A stretch of 64,000 nt of DNA from Sphingomonadales bacterium (GTDB lineage: Bacteria > Pseudomonadota > Alphaproteobacteria > Sphingomonadales > Kordiimonadaceae): positions 1 through 64,000 of the forward strand of contig JAALKD010000002.1 in the NCBI GenBank assembly GCA_011088215.1, in the 5' to 3' direction. Made by a program: the position numbers and the translations under genes. Below are positions 45,173-53,363 of this stretch, piece by piece (position 1 is the stretch's first letter; each line of letters begins with the position of its first letter). Under the pieces are notes generated by a model that worked only from the letters and a program-made list of their open reading frames with translations, did not search any database and was not told the DNA's origin.

Positions 45173-46573
45173 TTGACTAGATATTTTCGACAGATATTAA
45201 CAGCCTTCATTGTGACGCTAAGTGCCAGCGCGCATGTTGCTGCCCAGTCGATCCTCAGAGATGCGGAAACCGAGGCCTTTTTTCGCCAAGTTTCCTATCC
45301 GGTTTTTGAAGCCGCAGGTCTAACACCTCAGTCTGTTCACATGTATCTTCTCGGTGACAAGTCTATCAATGCTTTCGTCACCGGAGGACAAAATATCTTC
45401 TTTCACTCCGGCCTTATTTTGGCGGCAGACGATGTAGATGAGTTTATGGGCGTATTGGCCCACGAAACCTGCCATATTTCGTGCGGCCATCGCATCAGTC
45501 GCGGTGACGCTGCATCAACAGCCGGCGCATTCAGCATCTTATCGCTTGTGTTAGGGGCGGCAGCCATCGCTCTTGGCGGGGGTGACGCTGGTATTGGCAT
45601 TCTCGCAGCCGGCCAAACCGTTGCGCAACGACAGTTTCTGGCCTACACGCGCGGACAAGAAAGCGAAGCTGACCTTGCTGGCGCTCGTTACTTGGAAACG
45701 GTCGGTGTATCCCCAAGCGGAATGATCCGATTTTTCGACAAACTGCGTGATCAGGAAATACTCGCCCAGGTCCGCCAAGACCCTTATGTACGAAGCCATC
45801 CGCTCAATCGCACCCGCATTTTACAGTTGCAACAAACCGCTTCTGGGAGCCCGTATTTTAACACACCACCAAACAAATTCATCAATGAACGCTTCAAGCG
45901 TCTTCAAGCCAAACTTGGCGGATATCTCGATCAACCGCGTCAAACGCTGCGTAAATATCCAGTCAGCGACACCAGCATCGCCGCCCGTTACGCAAGAGTT
46001 TACGCCTATAATAAAGCGTTGGAATGGGATTTAGCGCTGGCCGAGGCCGATGCGCTGATAAAAGCCGAGCCCAACAACCCATATTTCCATGAGATCAAAG
46101 GCCAAATATTATTCGAAAACGGTCGGGTGACCGACTCTATTCCGGTTTTCGAGGAAGCGGTTCGGCTAGCACCACGTGAGCCATTGATCGCAACGGCACT
46201 GGGCCAGGCGCTGGTGTCATTCGAAGATTCTGAACGCATGCAGCAGGCATTGCCGATCCTTAAGGCCGCCACACGCCAGGACCGAACCAATACGTTTGCC
46301 TGGTTTAACCTAGCGAAAGCCTATAGTTGGCTCGATCAACAGCCACAGGCCAATCTAGCGACCGCCGAACGATTTTATTCTGGCGGTGCCGCCGCACAGG
46401 CGCTAACCCATGCTCGACGGGCCATGGACGGCTTTGATGTTGGCACCCCAGATTGGATTCGAGCCCAGGACATTTTCATAGCTGCAGAAGAAGCGGCCAG
46501 CAAACAACAGCGCCGACGCGGGCGCCGCAGAATTACAACCAGTTTCGGCGCAGAGCCGACCAGTAACGAGTAA
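45173..46573 (+). CDS. Exported M48 metalloprotease with TPR repeats (BepA-like)
   Basis: The 466-residue protein has a signal peptide (cleavage near AHVAAQS), an M48 peptidase domain with the HExxH zinc motif HETCH and the third ligand in the ESEADLAG helix, and C-terminal TPR repeats from about residue 290 (EWDLALAEADALIKAEPNNPYFHEIKGQILFENG). It resembles BepA/YfgC, a periplasmic protease and chaperone that helps or degrades outer-membrane proteins such as LptD. Start is TTG at 45173 after a GGAG site. The DsbA-like gene follows after 5 bp, so they are in one operon. Confidence 0.92.
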   Translation: MTRYFRQILTAFIVTLSASAHVAAQSILRDAETEAFFRQVSYPVFEAAGLTPQSVHMYLLGDKSINAFVTGGQNIFFHSGLILAADDVDEFMGVLAHETCHISCGHRISRGDAASTAGAFSILSLVLGAAAIALGGGDAGIGILAAGQTVAQRQFLAYTRGQESEADLAGARYLETVGVSPSGMIRFFDKLRDQEILAQVRQDPYVRSHPLNRTRILQLQQTASGSPYFNTPPNKFINERFKRLQAKLGGYLDQPRQTLRKYPVSDTSIAARYARVYAYNKALEWDLALAEADALIKAEPNNPYFHEIKGQILFENGRVTDSIPVFEEAVRLAPREPLIATALGQALVSFEDSERMQQALPILKAATRQDRTNTFAWFNLAKAYSWLDQQPQANLATAERFYSGGAAAQALTHARRAMDGFDVGTPDWIRAQDIFIAAEEAASKQQRRRGRRRITTSFGAEPTSNE

Positions 46574-46578
46574 AATTT

Positions 46579-47367
46579 ATGACGCTATATGGGACACAAT
46601 TAATTAGGGCTGTTACAGCATTTGCCTTTATCGTGGCGATGTTCACCGCGCCAACCTCGGCTCAAGACAATGAGGTTGACCCCGCTGAACGCGAGAAAAT
46701 TGAGCAAATAGTTCAGGAGTACCTCATAGAAAACCCTGAAATTATTGCGCTCGCCTTCAGAGAACTTCAACGGCGACAAACCATGGCGCGCATGGGCCCC
46801 GCAATTAATAGTTACCGCGACTACTTGGAGAAGGATCCCGCAACGCCAGTTATAGGCAACCCCAATGGTGACGTAACCATGGTCGAATTTTTTGATTATC
46901 GTTGTGGCTTCTGTCGCCGTCATTTCCCAGAAGTCATGAAGCTGGTGCGCGAAGACGGTAATATCCGTTATATTCCGAGACAATTCCCCATATTGGACCG
47001 CCAAGGTGAAACACCGGTTTCCTATCTAGCTGCCCTAGCTGCGCTTGCTGCCCACAAGCAGGGAAAGTTTGAAGAGTTTCATATAGCGACCATGACTTCC
47101 AAAGGGTCTCTCACTGAAGATCAGATATACCAAATTGCCGGCACTCTTGACCTAAATGTAGAACGGTTGAAGGCCGATATGAATGACAAGTTGGTAATCA
47201 AATCAGTGCAGAATACGCTCGCTATCGGCAAAGACATCGGCTTTGAGGGCACGCCGGGTTATATCATCGGTGATGATGTCGTAACCGGTGCAGCAGGCTA
47301 TGGTCGCTTGGTGCAAGCTGTTTCTCGCGCACGCCGTGAAGCAAACGCCAGACAATCAGCCGAATAA
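46579..47367 (+). CDS. DsbA-family exported thioredoxin-fold protein
   Basis: The 262-residue protein has a signal peptide (cleavage near TSAQ), an N-terminal helical segment (EREKIEQIVQEYLIENPEIIALAFRELQRRQ) and a DsbA-type domain with FFDYRCGFCRRHFPEV, in which CGFC is the active-site pair, and the cis-proline GTPGYIIG. It probably makes or reshuffles disulfides in exported proteins. It follows the M48 protease by 5 bp; a protease and a disulfide enzyme together point to a role in outer-membrane protein quality control. Confidence 0.9.
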   Translation: MTLYGTQLIRAVTAFAFIVAMFTAPTSAQDNEVDPAEREKIEQIVQEYLIENPEIIALAFRELQRRQTMARMGPAINSYRDYLEKDPATPVIGNPNGDVTMVEFFDYRCGFCRRHFPEVMKLVREDGNIRYIPRQFPILDRQGETPVSYLAALAALAAHKQGKFEEFHIATMTSKGSLTEDQIYQIAGTLDLNVERLKADMNDKLVIKSVQNTLAIGKDIGFEGTPGYIIGDDVVTGAAGYGRLVQAVSRARREANARQSAE

Positions 47368-47375
47368 CATCGGCG

Positions 47376-48185
47376 TTAAATCAACCCTGCAAGCGGCGAA
47401 CTTGGGTCAGCGTATTTCTTTTTAGGCATCCGACCAGCGAGGTAAGCCAATCGGCCGCTTTCCACACCCAGTTTCATCGCGTGCGCCATTTTGACCGGAT
47501 CTTTTGCATCCGCGATCGCTGTGTTCATCAATACACCGTCACAGCCCAGTTCCATAGCAACGGAAGCATCAGAAGCGGTTCCGACGCCTGCATCGACCAA
47601 TAGTGGCACTTTAACTTGTTCCTGCACCAACCTGATTTGCACTTGATTTTGAATACCCAGACCTGAGCCAATAGGTGCACCAAGTGGCATGATTGCCACG
47701 CAACCCATGTCTTCCAGTTTGGCCGCAGCGATTGGGTCGTCGCTGCAATAAACCATTACTTTGAAGCCGTCTTTGATCAATTCCTCAGCGGCCTCAAAAG
47801 TCTCTAACATATTGGGGTATAATGTTTTTTGGTCCCCGAGAACTTCAAGCTTGACCAAATCCCAATTACCCGCCTCACGTGCCAACCGGAGGGTGCGCAC
47901 CGCGGATGCGGCGTCAAAACAGCCCGCGGTATTGGGCAAATAAGTAATTTTCTTCGGGTCTAGATAATCCACCAACATAGGCTGGTTCGGATCGGAAACA
48001 TTAACCCGACGTACAGCAACCGTGACGATCTCAGCGCCAGACGCTTCAACCGCTGCGGCCGTCTGCTCGAAATCCTTGTATTTTCCAGTGCCTACAATCA
48101 GCCGCGAGCGATAATTTTTGCCCGCAAGTAGCCACGTGTCATTTGCTGAATGGTCTAAGTTAACTGATGGTGCCACGGGTGTCAT
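47376..48185 (-). CDS. thiG: Thiazole synthase
   Basis: ThiG forms the thiazole phosphate of thiamine from deoxyxylulose phosphate, dehydroglycine and sulfur on ThiS. The 269-residue TIM-barrel protein has [11 protein letters not shown], the Schiff-base lysine in LVKLEVLGD and the phosphate loop [12 protein letters not shown] and [14 protein letters not shown]. Its ATG overlaps the thiS stop by 4 bp. It ends 9 bp from the DsbA-like gene, convergent. Confidence 0.95.
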   Translation of the reverse strand: MTPVAPSVNLDHSANDTWLLAGKNYRSRLIVGTGKYKDFEQTAAAVEASGAEIVTVAVRRVNVSDPNQPMLVDYLDPKKITYLPNTAGCFDAASAVRTLRLAREAGNWDLVKLEVLGDQKTLYPNMLETFEAAEELIKDGFKVMVYCSDDPIAAAKLEDMGCVAIMPLGAPIGSGLGIQNQVQIRLVQEQVKVPLLVDAGVGTASDASVAMELGCDGVLMNTAIADAKDPVKMAHAMKLGVESGRLAYLAGRMPKKKYADPSSPLAGLI

Positions 48186-48388
48186 CCTCCGCCGATGAAA
48201 TGAACAATTTCCAACTGATCGCCGTCCTCAAGTACCACGTCCTTGAACAATGATTTGGATACAATTTCAAGGTTTCGCTCGACTGCAACCTTTTTGGGGT
48301 CCAGTTGAAGGCCTTCAAGGAACACCCAAACCGTTTGCTGGGCTTCTATGAATCTGGCTTCACCGTTGACAGTGATTGATAGGCTCAT
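48182..48388 (-). CDS. thiS: Sulfur carrier protein ThiS
   Basis: The 68-residue protein has a beta-grasp ubiquitin-like fold and ends in the GG required for adenylation and thiocarboxylate formation (HFIGGG). The ATG at 48388 gives [10 protein letters not shown]; an in-frame longer start is unlikely. It makes a two-gene operon with thiG. thiF, thiO and the other partners are not in the window. Confidence 0.92.
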   Translation of the reverse strand: MSLSITVNGEARFIEAQQTVWVFLEGLQLDPKKVAVERNLEIVSKSLFKDVVLEDGDQLEIVHFIGGG

Positions 48389-48537
48389 AATTGCTTTTCT
48401 AATCTTGTGTTCTGGCTGTTGCATTTTGATCTAATTGGCTTTAGGCAGCAGCAATAAATTACTGTTCCTGCTTTGCACGCCATCATTATGGCATTATACA
48501 GGTGGCTTCAAGCGATCTGTGGAGAGAGTGACCGCTG

Positions 48538-48981
48538 ATGCAGAAAAAAATTGTTGTTTTGAACGGGCCCAACCTGAATTTACTGGGTACGCGCGAACCA
48601 GACACATACGGCACCACCACACTAGACGAAATCAGTGCCTTGGTTTCCGAGCATGCCACCAGTCACGGCTTAGCGGCAGACTTTCGCCAAACCAACATTG
48701 AAGGCACTCTTGTTGACTGGGTCCAGGAAGCTGGCACCTCTGCTGATGGAATTATTTTAAACGCCGCCGCCTATACCCATACATCCATTGCCCTGCACGA
48801 CGCAGTTAGCGCGATTGATACACCGGTTATTGAAGTTCATCTATCCAACGTGTTTGCACGCGAGGAATACCGACACCGCAGTTTCATTTCTGATGTGGCA
48901 GCTGGGGTAATTTGTGGTTTCGGCGCAACCAGTTATATTCTTGCGGTTGACGCAATTGCAGCTATGCTGCGCAACAATTGA
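48538..48981 (+). CDS. aroQ: 3-dehydroquinate dehydratase, type II
   Basis: AroQ catalyses the third shikimate step. The 147-residue protein has the start VVLNGPNLNLLGTREPDTYG with the catalytic Arg and Tyr of the mobile loop, NAAAYTHTSIALHDA with the catalytic Asn and His, and EVHLSNVFAREEYRHRS. It comes right before accB (43 bp), the usual aroQ-accB-accC linkage. Confidence 0.96.
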   Translation: MQKKIVVLNGPNLNLLGTREPDTYGTTTLDEISALVSEHATSHGLAADFRQTNIEGTLVDWVQEAGTSADGIILNAAAYTHTSIALHDAVSAIDTPVIEVHLSNVFAREEYRHRSFISDVAAGVICGFGATSYILAVDAIAAMLRNN

Positions 48982-49023
48982 TTTGCACGACTAAAGACAT
49001 CGAGAGACGAAGGGGAAGACTGA

Positions 49024-49497
49024 ATGTCCAAAATTAAAGAGTATAAAGAATTGATCCGCGAATTGGCGGAATTACTCGATAAATCGACATTATCAGAAAT
49101 CGAAGTGGCCGAGGATGACTTCAGCATTCGCGTTGCGCGCCAGGCACCAAGTGCCGTGAATTATGCTGTACCAGCAGCGCCTGCGGCACCTGCCTCTGCC
49201 CCTGTTGCGGCTCCAACAAGCGCGGCTCCAGCTGCAGCCCCGGCTGCCAACGCTGCTGACCACCCTGGAATGGTGCCCTCGCCTATGGTTGGGACGGCCT
49301 ATGCTGCGTCCGGTCCGGACGCGGACGCCTTCATTAAAGTCGGCGACACCGTCAAGGAAGGCGACACATTGCTTATTATTGAGGCAATGAAAGTTATGAA
49401 CCAGATTGCATCCCCAAAATCTGGCACGGTGAAAGAAATTCTGTTTGCGGATTCCCAACCGGTGGAATTCGGCGAACCTCTCTGTATCATTGAGTAG
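49024..49497 (+). CDS. accB: Biotin carboxyl carrier protein of acetyl-CoA carboxylase
   Basis: BCCP carries biotin in the first committed step of fatty-acid synthesis. The 157-residue protein has an N-terminal helix, a long Ala/Pro linker (about residues 50-80), then the biotinyl domain with the lysine in EAMKVM. Followed by accC after 11 bp. Confidence 0.97.
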   Translation: MSKIKEYKELIRELAELLDKSTLSEIEVAEDDFSIRVARQAPSAVNYAVPAAPAAPASAPVAAPTSAAPAAAPAANAADHPGMVPSPMVGTAYAASGPDADAFIKVGDTVKEGDTLLIIEAMKVMNQIASPKSGTVKEILFADSQPVEFGEPLCIIE

Positions 49498-49508
49498 GAA
49501 CACTGCCG

Positions 49509-50855
49509 ATGATTAAAAAAGTTCTGATCGCTAACCGCGGCGAGATTGCTCTTCGCATCCACCGAGCCTGCCACGAAATGGGTATCAAAACGGTGGCAGT
49601 GCATTCAACCGCCGATGAAGACGCTATGCATGTTCGTCTCGCAGACGAAAGCGTGTGTATAGGGCCGCCAGCCTCAGTTGACAGCTATCTGAACATTCCT
49701 GCGATTTTGACCGCAGCCGAAATCACCGGTGCAGACGCGATCCATCCGGGTTATGGCTTTCTGTCCGAGAATGCAAAGTTCGCCGATATTGTTGAAGAAC
49801 ACGACATCGCATTCATCGGCCCGTCGGGCGATCATATTCGCGTGATGGGCGACAAAATTACTGCTAAAAAAACTGTCAAAGAATTGGGCATTCCAGTTGT
49901 TCCCGGATCAGATGGCGGCATTACCGATGATGAAACAGCCCGCAAGGTATGCGAAGACATTGGCTTTCCGGTCATCATCAAGGCTTCCGCTGGCGGCGGC
50001 GGCCGCGGGATGCAAATTGTCCGCAGCGCGGAAAATCTTAGTGAACAACTCAACACCTGCCGAACTGAGGCAAAAGCCTCCTTCGGTGACGACGCGGTTT
50101 ATATTGAGAAATTCCTGACCAAGCCACGCCACATTGAATTTCAATTGATTGGCGACAAACACGGCAATTGTATTCATTTGGGCGAACGCGATTGCTCCTT
50201 GCAGCGACGTCACCAGAAAGTACTTGAGGAAGCCCCGTCGCCGGTTATCGACAGCGAGACACGCGAACGCATGGGCGGCATTATTTCAAAAGCCATGTCT
50301 GACCTTGGTTATTGTGGCGCTGGCACTATAGAGTTCTTGTATGAAGACGGCGAATTTTACTTCATCGAAATGAACACCCGCGTGCAAGTTGAACACCCAG
50401 TTACCGAAATGATCACCGGTATTGATATTGTACGCGAGCAGATTCGCGTCGCATCTGGCGAAAAATTGTCCTACACGCAGGATATGGTGCGTTTCTTCGG
50501 TCATGCCATCGAGTGCCGCATTAACGCTGAACATCCATTTAGCTTTGTGCCCAATCCTGGCCTTGTTACTCAGTATCATGTCCCCGGAGGCCTCAACGTC
50601 CGCTGTGACAGCGCCGTGTATGCGGGATACAAAATCCCGCCTTATTACGACAGTATGATCGCAAAGCTGATCGTATCTGGCTATTCGCGCGAGGGATGCT
50701 TGTTGCGGCTTAAGCGGTCGCTGGAAGAATATGTAATTGACGGTGTGATCACCACAATTCCGTTACATCAAGCACTCATGGAAAACGAAGATTTTCAAGC
50801 GGGAGATTATGACATTCACTGGCTTGAAAAATTCCTCGAAGAACGGTCAAAATAA
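49509..50855 (+). CDS. accC: Biotin carboxylase subunit of acetyl-CoA carboxylase
   Basis: AccC carboxylates biotin on BCCP with ATP and bicarbonate. The 448-residue protein begins [17 protein letters not shown] and has the ATP-grasp glycine loop [22 protein letters not shown], the [15 protein letters not shown] signature and a normal C-terminal domain. It is in an operon with accB; aat follows after 29 bp and may be cotranscribed. Confidence 0.97.
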   Translation: MIKKVLIANRGEIALRIHRACHEMGIKTVAVHSTADEDAMHVRLADESVCIGPPASVDSYLNIPAILTAAEITGADAIHPGYGFLSENAKFADIVEEHDIAFIGPSGDHIRVMGDKITAKKTVKELGIPVVPGSDGGITDDETARKVCEDIGFPVIIKASAGGGGRGMQIVRSAENLSEQLNTCRTEAKASFGDDAVYIEKFLTKPRHIEFQLIGDKHGNCIHLGERDCSLQRRHQKVLEEAPSPVIDSETRERMGGIISKAMSDLGYCGAGTIEFLYEDGEFYFIEMNTRVQVEHPVTEMITGIDIVREQIRVASGEKLSYTQDMVRFFGHAIECRINAEHPFSFVPNPGLVTQYHVPGGLNVRCDSAVYAGYKIPPYYDSMIAKLIVSGYSREGCLLRLKRSLEEYVIDGVITTIPLHQALMENEDFQAGDYDIHWLEKFLEERSK

Positions 50856-50884
50856 CCTAGGCGGCAAATGAAAAGACATGGGGC

Positions 50885-51541
50885 ATGACTGACAGTAAAG
50901 TTACCCCTGAATTGTTGCTAAACGCCTATGCCAACGGCATTTTTCCCATGGCCGACAGCCGCAACGATGCGGAAATGTTCTGGGTTGACCCAGAACAACG
51001 GGGTATTCTGCCTCTAGATGGGTTTCACGTTCCCCGTAGTCTTAAAAAATTGATCAAACAAGAAAAATTTGACGTCAGAATTGATACCGCGTTTCGTGAT
51101 GTTGTGCGCGCATGTGCTGCGCCGTCAGATTACCGAGAAGGAACCTGGATTAGCGAAGACATCGAAAACCTCTATTGTGACCTTCACACCCACGGTTATA
51201 CCCATTCTGTGGAGTGCTGGCGTGCCGGCAAACTTGTTGGCGGCCTGTACGGCGTTTCATTAGAGGGCGGCTTTTTTGGCGAGAGCATGTTTCACACCGA
51301 AACCGGAGCCAGCAAAGTTGCGTTGGTGCATCTGGTCGCGCGACTGAAAGCTGGTGGCTTCACGCTATTGGATACCCAGTTTGGCACTGGCCATCTAGCT
51401 CAATTCGGTGTGATTGAAGTAAGCCGCGAAGCATACCGCGCTCTACTCGATCAGGCATTGAGGCATGACGCAAACTTTCAGGAATTGGCGCCTGGACTGT
51501 CTGGCTCAACCATTTTGCAGTTGATCACCCAAACATCATAA
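50885..51541 (+). CDS. aat: Leucyl/phenylalanyl-tRNA-protein transferase
   Basis: Aat adds Leu or Phe to proteins with N-terminal Lys or Arg, which marks them for ClpS/ClpAP degradation. The 218-residue protein has AYANGIFPM, WVDPEQRGILP, the EGTWISEDI segment, SVECWRAGKLVGGLYGVSLEGGFFGESMF and LLDTQFGTGHLAQFGV, the family core. It overlaps the DUF2155 gene on the other strand by 64 bp at their 3' ends. Confidence 0.95.
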   Translation: MTDSKVTPELLLNAYANGIFPMADSRNDAEMFWVDPEQRGILPLDGFHVPRSLKKLIKQEKFDVRIDTAFRDVVRACAAPSDYREGTWISEDIENLYCDLHTHGYTHSVECWRAGKLVGGLYGVSLEGGFFGESMFHTETGASKVALVHLVARLKAGGFTLLDTQFGTGHLAQFGVIEVSREAYRALLDQALRHDANFQELAPGLSGSTILQLITQTS

Positions 51542-51939
51542 ACAGCATGCTCCAGTGCGTTCAACGCCGGGCTTGAGGCCACCATCCAGCCTTCAAAAAC
51601 ACGCTCGGCGTCGCCTGACCTTTTCAGGTCGTCAATTTCCAAGTAAGCAAATGTTTCAGGCGGCTCAATCGGTGGTCGTGTTCGGCAATATTTAGCGCGG
51701 ATGGCCAGCGTGCCAAAGCGAACTTCGTCGCCAATTTTCAACTCTAGCTCGGTGATCCGGGCTGTGATTTTATCCAGCGCGCGCAGCACCACAACATCCC
51801 GGGCTTCGCTCTCTAAATCGGTGGGGCCAACATCCTGTGCGTTAGCGAAAAATGGAAATGCGAGCGCCAGCAAGGCGGCTATCCCAAGAGCCCGAATAGA
51901 AAAATCAGCAGTGCTATTAGTTTGTCGCCGCACTGTCAT
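51478..51939 (-). CDS. Exported DUF2155 protein
   Basis: The 153-residue protein has a signal peptide (cleavage near FANAQD) and the DUF2155 domain with RALDKITARITELELKIGDEVRFGTLAIRAKYCRTRPP and FEGWMVASSPALNALEHAVYDVWVINCK, with two conserved cysteines. The family occurs beside NDUFA12 and mlaD in Alphaproteobacteria; its role is unknown. It overlaps mlaD by 23 bp at its start and aat by 64 bp at its end. Confidence 0.9.
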   Translation of the reverse strand: MTVRRQTNSTADFSIRALGIAALLALAFPFFANAQDVGPTDLESEARDVVVLRALDKITARITELELKIGDEVRFGTLAIRAKYCRTRPPIEPPETFAYLEIDDLKRSGDAERVFEGWMVASSPALNALEHAVYDVWVINCKMVEPDSPGANS

Positions 51940-52372
51940 CGCCGTATATAAATTTCCCGATCAAGCCCAACAGGTCTACTGCATCTTGGGTTTCGCTGAT
52001 TTCATCACCGTTAGCCAAGGTTTCATCCATTCCGCCCGGCAACAAATTCATATAGGTGCCACCAAGTAAGCCTTCAGCAGTTATTGCGACAGCGGTATCT
52101 GTGGGTAACTGAATTTCGTTATCCAGTGACAGTGTGACGATCGCCTGAAAGGAAACAGGGTCCAACTTGCTGTCGACCACTGTTCCAACTTTAATGCCGG
52201 CCATGCGAACATCACTGCCGACACCGATACCATCAATACGGTCAAATCGAGCGGTTAGTTCATAACCATTACCCGCGCCCGCGTCTGTGCGTTCGTATGC
52301 GAAAACCAAAAACCAGCCAGCAACCAACAGGACCAGTGCGCCAATCAACGATTCTACCAGATTGCTAGACAT
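51917..52372 (-). CDS. mlaD: MlaD-type MCE protein of the phospholipid ABC transporter
   Basis: MlaD binds phospholipids in the periplasm as part of the system that keeps outer-membrane lipid asymmetry. The 151-residue protein has an N-terminal membrane helix (ESLIGALVLLVAGWFLVFA) and the MCE domain with DGIGVGSDVRMAGIKVGTVV and AEGLLGGTYMNLLPG. Other mla genes are not in the window, the usual situation when it pairs with DUF2155. Upstream of the DUF2155 gene, overlapping it. Confidence 0.92.
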   Translation of the reverse strand: MSSNLVESLIGALVLLVAGWFLVFAYERTDAGAGNGYELTARFDRIDGIGVGSDVRMAGIKVGTVVDSKLDPVSFQAIVTLSLDNEIQLPTDTAVAITAEGLLGGTYMNLLPGGMDETLANGDEISETQDAVDLLGLIGKFIYGDDSAATN

Positions 52373-52418
52373 AGATGTTTCCGTTTCCAGTAAAAATCAG
52401 GCTTCTACCCATACCAGA

Positions 52419-52817
52419 CTATGGGCGCCAGGCTTCATAATCTGAAGCAGTTGCGGCACGCTTGCCACCAGCATGCTCACTTCCGCTCGGAAAATAGGCT
52501 GCCGCCGAACCCGTTAGATTAGGCTGGTGATCTTTTTCCCAGTCTTTCACCTTAAGTGGTGTCTCTGATGGCAACTCATCGCTGGTGTAATGCAACCAAC
52601 CATGCCATTCCGCAGGAACGCGGGAGGCCTCGACCGGGCCGTTTTTATATATGACCCAACGGCGATGGCCGTCTTTCTGCTGATAATAAATATTACCCTG
52701 ATCATCTTCACCCACTTTTTTGCCCTTGCGGCTGGTAAAAAGAAGCGTGCCGAATGAGGCGCTATTCCACCAAGTGAACAAAGGAGAAGAAAAAACTCTA
52801 GATACTAAACCCGCCAT
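52419..52817 (-). CDS. NADH:ubiquinone oxidoreductase subunit, NDUFA12 family
   Basis: A supernumerary complex I subunit found in Alphaproteobacteria and mitochondria. The ~132-residue protein has FTWWNSASFGTLLFTSRKGKKVGEDDQGNIYYQQK and RRWVIYKNGPVEASRVPAEWHGWLHYTSDELP, the family core, and a C-terminal PSGSEHAGGKRAATASDYEAWRP. ATG at 52817 used in preference to a GTG five codons upstream. First gene of a leftward NDUFA12-mlaD-DUF2155 set; this linkage is a good marker for the class. Confidence 0.94.
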   Translation of the reverse strand: MAGLVSRVFSSPLFTWWNSASFGTLLFTSRKGKKVGEDDQGNIYYQQKDGHRRWVIYKNGPVEASRVPAEWHGWLHYTSDELPSETPLKVKDWEKDHQPNLTGSAAAYFPSGSEHAGGKRAATASDYEAWRP

Positions 52818-53363
52818 ATTAAATATCCGCACTTGTCAATTAACCATTGGTATCGTGGGTAATCTGGTCTCGTAAACTCTGTAACCAAAACCCTACTCGA
52901 CGCCGTTTATCATGTTTGTTCAACAAGGGAAAGTAACTGCTCATATCTTTATTATTTCTAAAGGCCTGCGAATCTATTTATCGACCACAATATTCGATTT
53001 ATAAGTCCCTCGAAAGCACAACGGCTGTTTCACCTCTGACTACCCACACATTATGCGCACAATAAGGCAATTTAATGCGACTCATTGGCCGCAGCCGATT
53101 CGACCTGCGCCACCTTGTGCCCAAGGCACTGTCAACCACAACATATTGAAAAAATGCCTTGTACCCCGCGGAATTTAAGCTCTAAACTTGTGCCAACGAA
53201 GACCAATGCCCCAACATATAGTAGGGGAATGGGTCAGGCTGGGGTCACCCCCAAAGCAAATATCGGGCGGATATTAGGGCTTATCTGCACAACGAATAAA
53301 CGGCAGACTGTGTAGAAATCCACGCTGCCCAACAACAATTATGTGTCTTTCAAGGGGGAAAGA
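52818..53363 (+). promoter_or_regulatory. Intergenic region with possible structured leader of nrdJ
   Basis: These ~545 bp between NDUFA12 and the B12-dependent ribonucleotide reductase hold no believable gene. The half next to nrdJ has strong hairpin potential. CAAGGCA (53122-53128) can pair with CCTTG just upstream or with TGCCTTG (53155-53161), two mutually exclusive stems. A nested hairpin at 53201-53235 (GACC-AATG-CCCC / GGGG-AATG-GGTC) is followed by GGGG-TCA-CCCC at 53241-53251. NrdR-box-like AT-rich sites (around 52985 and 53136) are weak. No cobalamin-riboswitch core (GCCACTG, B12 box) was found. Confidence 0.35.

Noticed and set aside
53100-53300. Cobalamin riboswitch before nrdJ
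   Set aside because: The GGCACTG and GTCAGG fragments resemble parts of the motif, but order, spacing and the GCCACTG core are not right.
53085-53315. 76-codon frame upstream of nrdJ
   Set aside because: Composition looks non-coding, and it overlaps the predicted leader hairpins.
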